Positions 35,136-36,010 of a DNA stretch of 36,010 nt are shown here, one piece after another. The notes under the pieces were generated by a model. It did not search any database and was not told where the DNA came from. It was given only the letters and a program-made list of their open reading frames with translations. The stretch is from Sediminibacterium sp. GTDB lineage: Bacteria; Bacteroidota; Bacteroidia; Chitinophagales; Chitinophagaceae. The position numbers were made by a program, and so were the translations under genes. The stretch lies in contig JAIXYL010000069.1 of NCBI GenBank assembly GCA_027490265.1, positions 1-36,010 of the forward strand, written 5' to 3'. Numbering within the stretch: position 1 is the stretch's first letter; every line of letters starts with the position of its first letter.

Positions 35136-35195
35136 GTTGTTGTTTAATCACTTTGTTGTTGTACCATTTGAAGGATTGCTTTGTATTATAATTGA

Positions 35196-36010
35196 ATGTA
35201 TCAGTATTTAAAACATAGTAAGTTTGGGCCTTTAGTGGTATTTGTAATCCTTTTTACATTTACCCAATTGATGGCTATCAATATTTACTTTACTGAAAAA
35301 AACAGAGAGCTTCAAATGGTGCAACACGAGTCTGCACATTTGAAAAAAAGAATTGAAGCTGCTTTAAGTCAGAGCAATAATGCAACCAGCATACTCGCTC
35401 TTTTAATTGAGCACGACTTGCTCAACAATCATTTTGACGAAGTAGCAAAAGAACTATTAAAGCATAATGAATATATTGATGCGATTCAATTGGTTCAAGA
35501 CATGGTGATTGTGAAAACCTTTCCTTTGAAAGGGAATGAGCAAACGATTGGGTATAACTTAAAGTTGGATAATGAACATGTAAGAGAAATTATGTTGTCT
35601 TCAAGTTTAAGTGGATTACATTTTGAAGGGCCCTTTACGTTAAGACAAGGTGGTGTTGGGTTTGTTGGGAGATACCCGATTGTACAGCACGATACACTTT
35701 GGGGTTTTTCAGCGGTTGTTATTAAAAAAGACAAATTCATTCATTTGCTTGGGTTAAAGAATGACGGCACCAGCGATGCGTTTTGGTATCAGGTTAAAAA
35801 ACAACAGGGAGGGAAAAAGTACATTCCCTTGTTTAGTGAGCAAAGAACCGATTTTACAAAAGGTATTGTAGATGAGCAGTATTTGCCCATTGGGGATTGG
35901 ATCATTCAAGTTAAACTGAAAGATCCTGTTTACTTAGCTAGATCCTTGTGGTTTGCGTTGGCTGGCTTAGCGGTATCTGTCATTTTTTCTTTGTTAATGC
36001 TTTGTAAGCA
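35196..36010 (+). CDS. CHASE-domain sensor protein, 3'-truncated by the window edge
   Basis: From the ATG at 35196 the frame stays open to the end of the window (271 full codons). A first transmembrane segment (about 10-32, LVVFVILFTFTQLMAIN) is followed by a periplasmic part of about 215 residues. It has CHASE-domain features: helical start (LKKRIEAALSQSNNATSIL), VGFVGRYPIVQHDTLWGFSA near the middle, and YLPIGDWIIQVK. A second transmembrane segment (about 250-270, LWFALAGLAVSVIFSLL) ends the visible part. CHASE proteins carry a histidine kinase, cyclase or similar output after this helix; here that part is outside the window. The 60 bp before it show no strong promoter. Confidence 0.75.
   Translation, partial: MYQYLKHSKFGPLVVFVILFTFTQLMAINIYFTEKNRELQMVQHESAHLKKRIEAALSQSNNATSILALLIEHDLLNNHFDEVAKELLKHNEYIDAIQLVQDMVIVKTFPLKGNEQTIGYNLKLDNEHVREIMLSSSLSGLHFEGPFTLRQGGVGFVGRYPIVQHDTLWGFSAVVIKKDKFIHLLGLKNDGTSDAFWYQVKKQQGGKKYIPLFSEQRTDFTKGIVDEQYLPIGDWIIQVKLKDPVYLARSLWFALAGLAVSVIFSLLMLCK

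Noticed and set aside
1..36010. tRNA genes, CRISPR arrays, defence or phage loci
   Set aside because: All gaps are under 150 bp and none folds as a tRNA by eye. No spaced repeats and no defence-type proteins are present.

Overview
The window is a gene-dense chromosomal segment of a Bacteroidota bacterium, most likely in or near the Chitinophagaceae. The genus is inference; no rRNA is present to settle it. Evidence includes a TonB-dependent receptor with an N-terminal carboxypeptidase-regulatory-like domain, secreted M16 and S9 peptidases, BNR-repeat proteins, a DUF2911 protein, a YtxJ bacillithiol-system protein, signal peptides ending in A-Q, weak Shine-Dalgarno signals, and promoters of the TTG-N19-TAnnTTTG type. 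I count 30 protein genes, two of them cut by the window ends. I see no tRNA, rRNA, CRISPR array, transposase, phage gene or integration scar, and no gene-free stretch over 300 bases.

Layout. 1-4 kb: the 3' part of a glycosyltransferase, a secreted MORN-type protein and a large secreted BNR/sortilin-like protein. 4-9.5 kb, minus strand: an M16 metallopeptidase with a methyltransferase just downstream, then a PafA-type alkaline phosphatase. 9.5-16.9 kb: an alpha-oxoamine synthase (sphingolipid or sulfonolipid type), DUF2911, XerD, a YkgJ-type cysteine-cluster protein, a second BNR protein, TcdA, and a NamZ-like muramidase in an operon with a second YkgJ-type protein. 17.0-23.5 kb: a five-gene plus-strand run, parE - DUF1835 - small cupin - parC - cvfB. 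23.5-25.9 kb: a thiolase behind an operator-like dyad, facing a minus-strand run of a 39-residue lipoprotein, YtxJ and an NmrA-like protein. 26.0-29.8 kb: mpl - DEDDh exonuclease - polyprenyl-phosphate mannose synthase-like GT2 - EamA transporter. 29.7-36 kb: the TonB-dependent receptor, a divergent S9 peptidase, and the start of a CHASE-domain sensor.

How the genes fit together. Most of the window is housekeeping: topoisomerase IV, XerD, TcdA and peptidoglycan recycling (Mpl, possibly NamZ), plus an envelope and secretion load. No obviously new multi-gene system stands out. The best leads are the two uncharacterised genes between the topoisomerase IV subunits, the very small lipoprotein with a dyad over its promoter, a NamZ-family protein that cannot have an export signal, a terminator that doubles as methyltransferase coding sequence, and the operator-like dyad in front of the thiolase.
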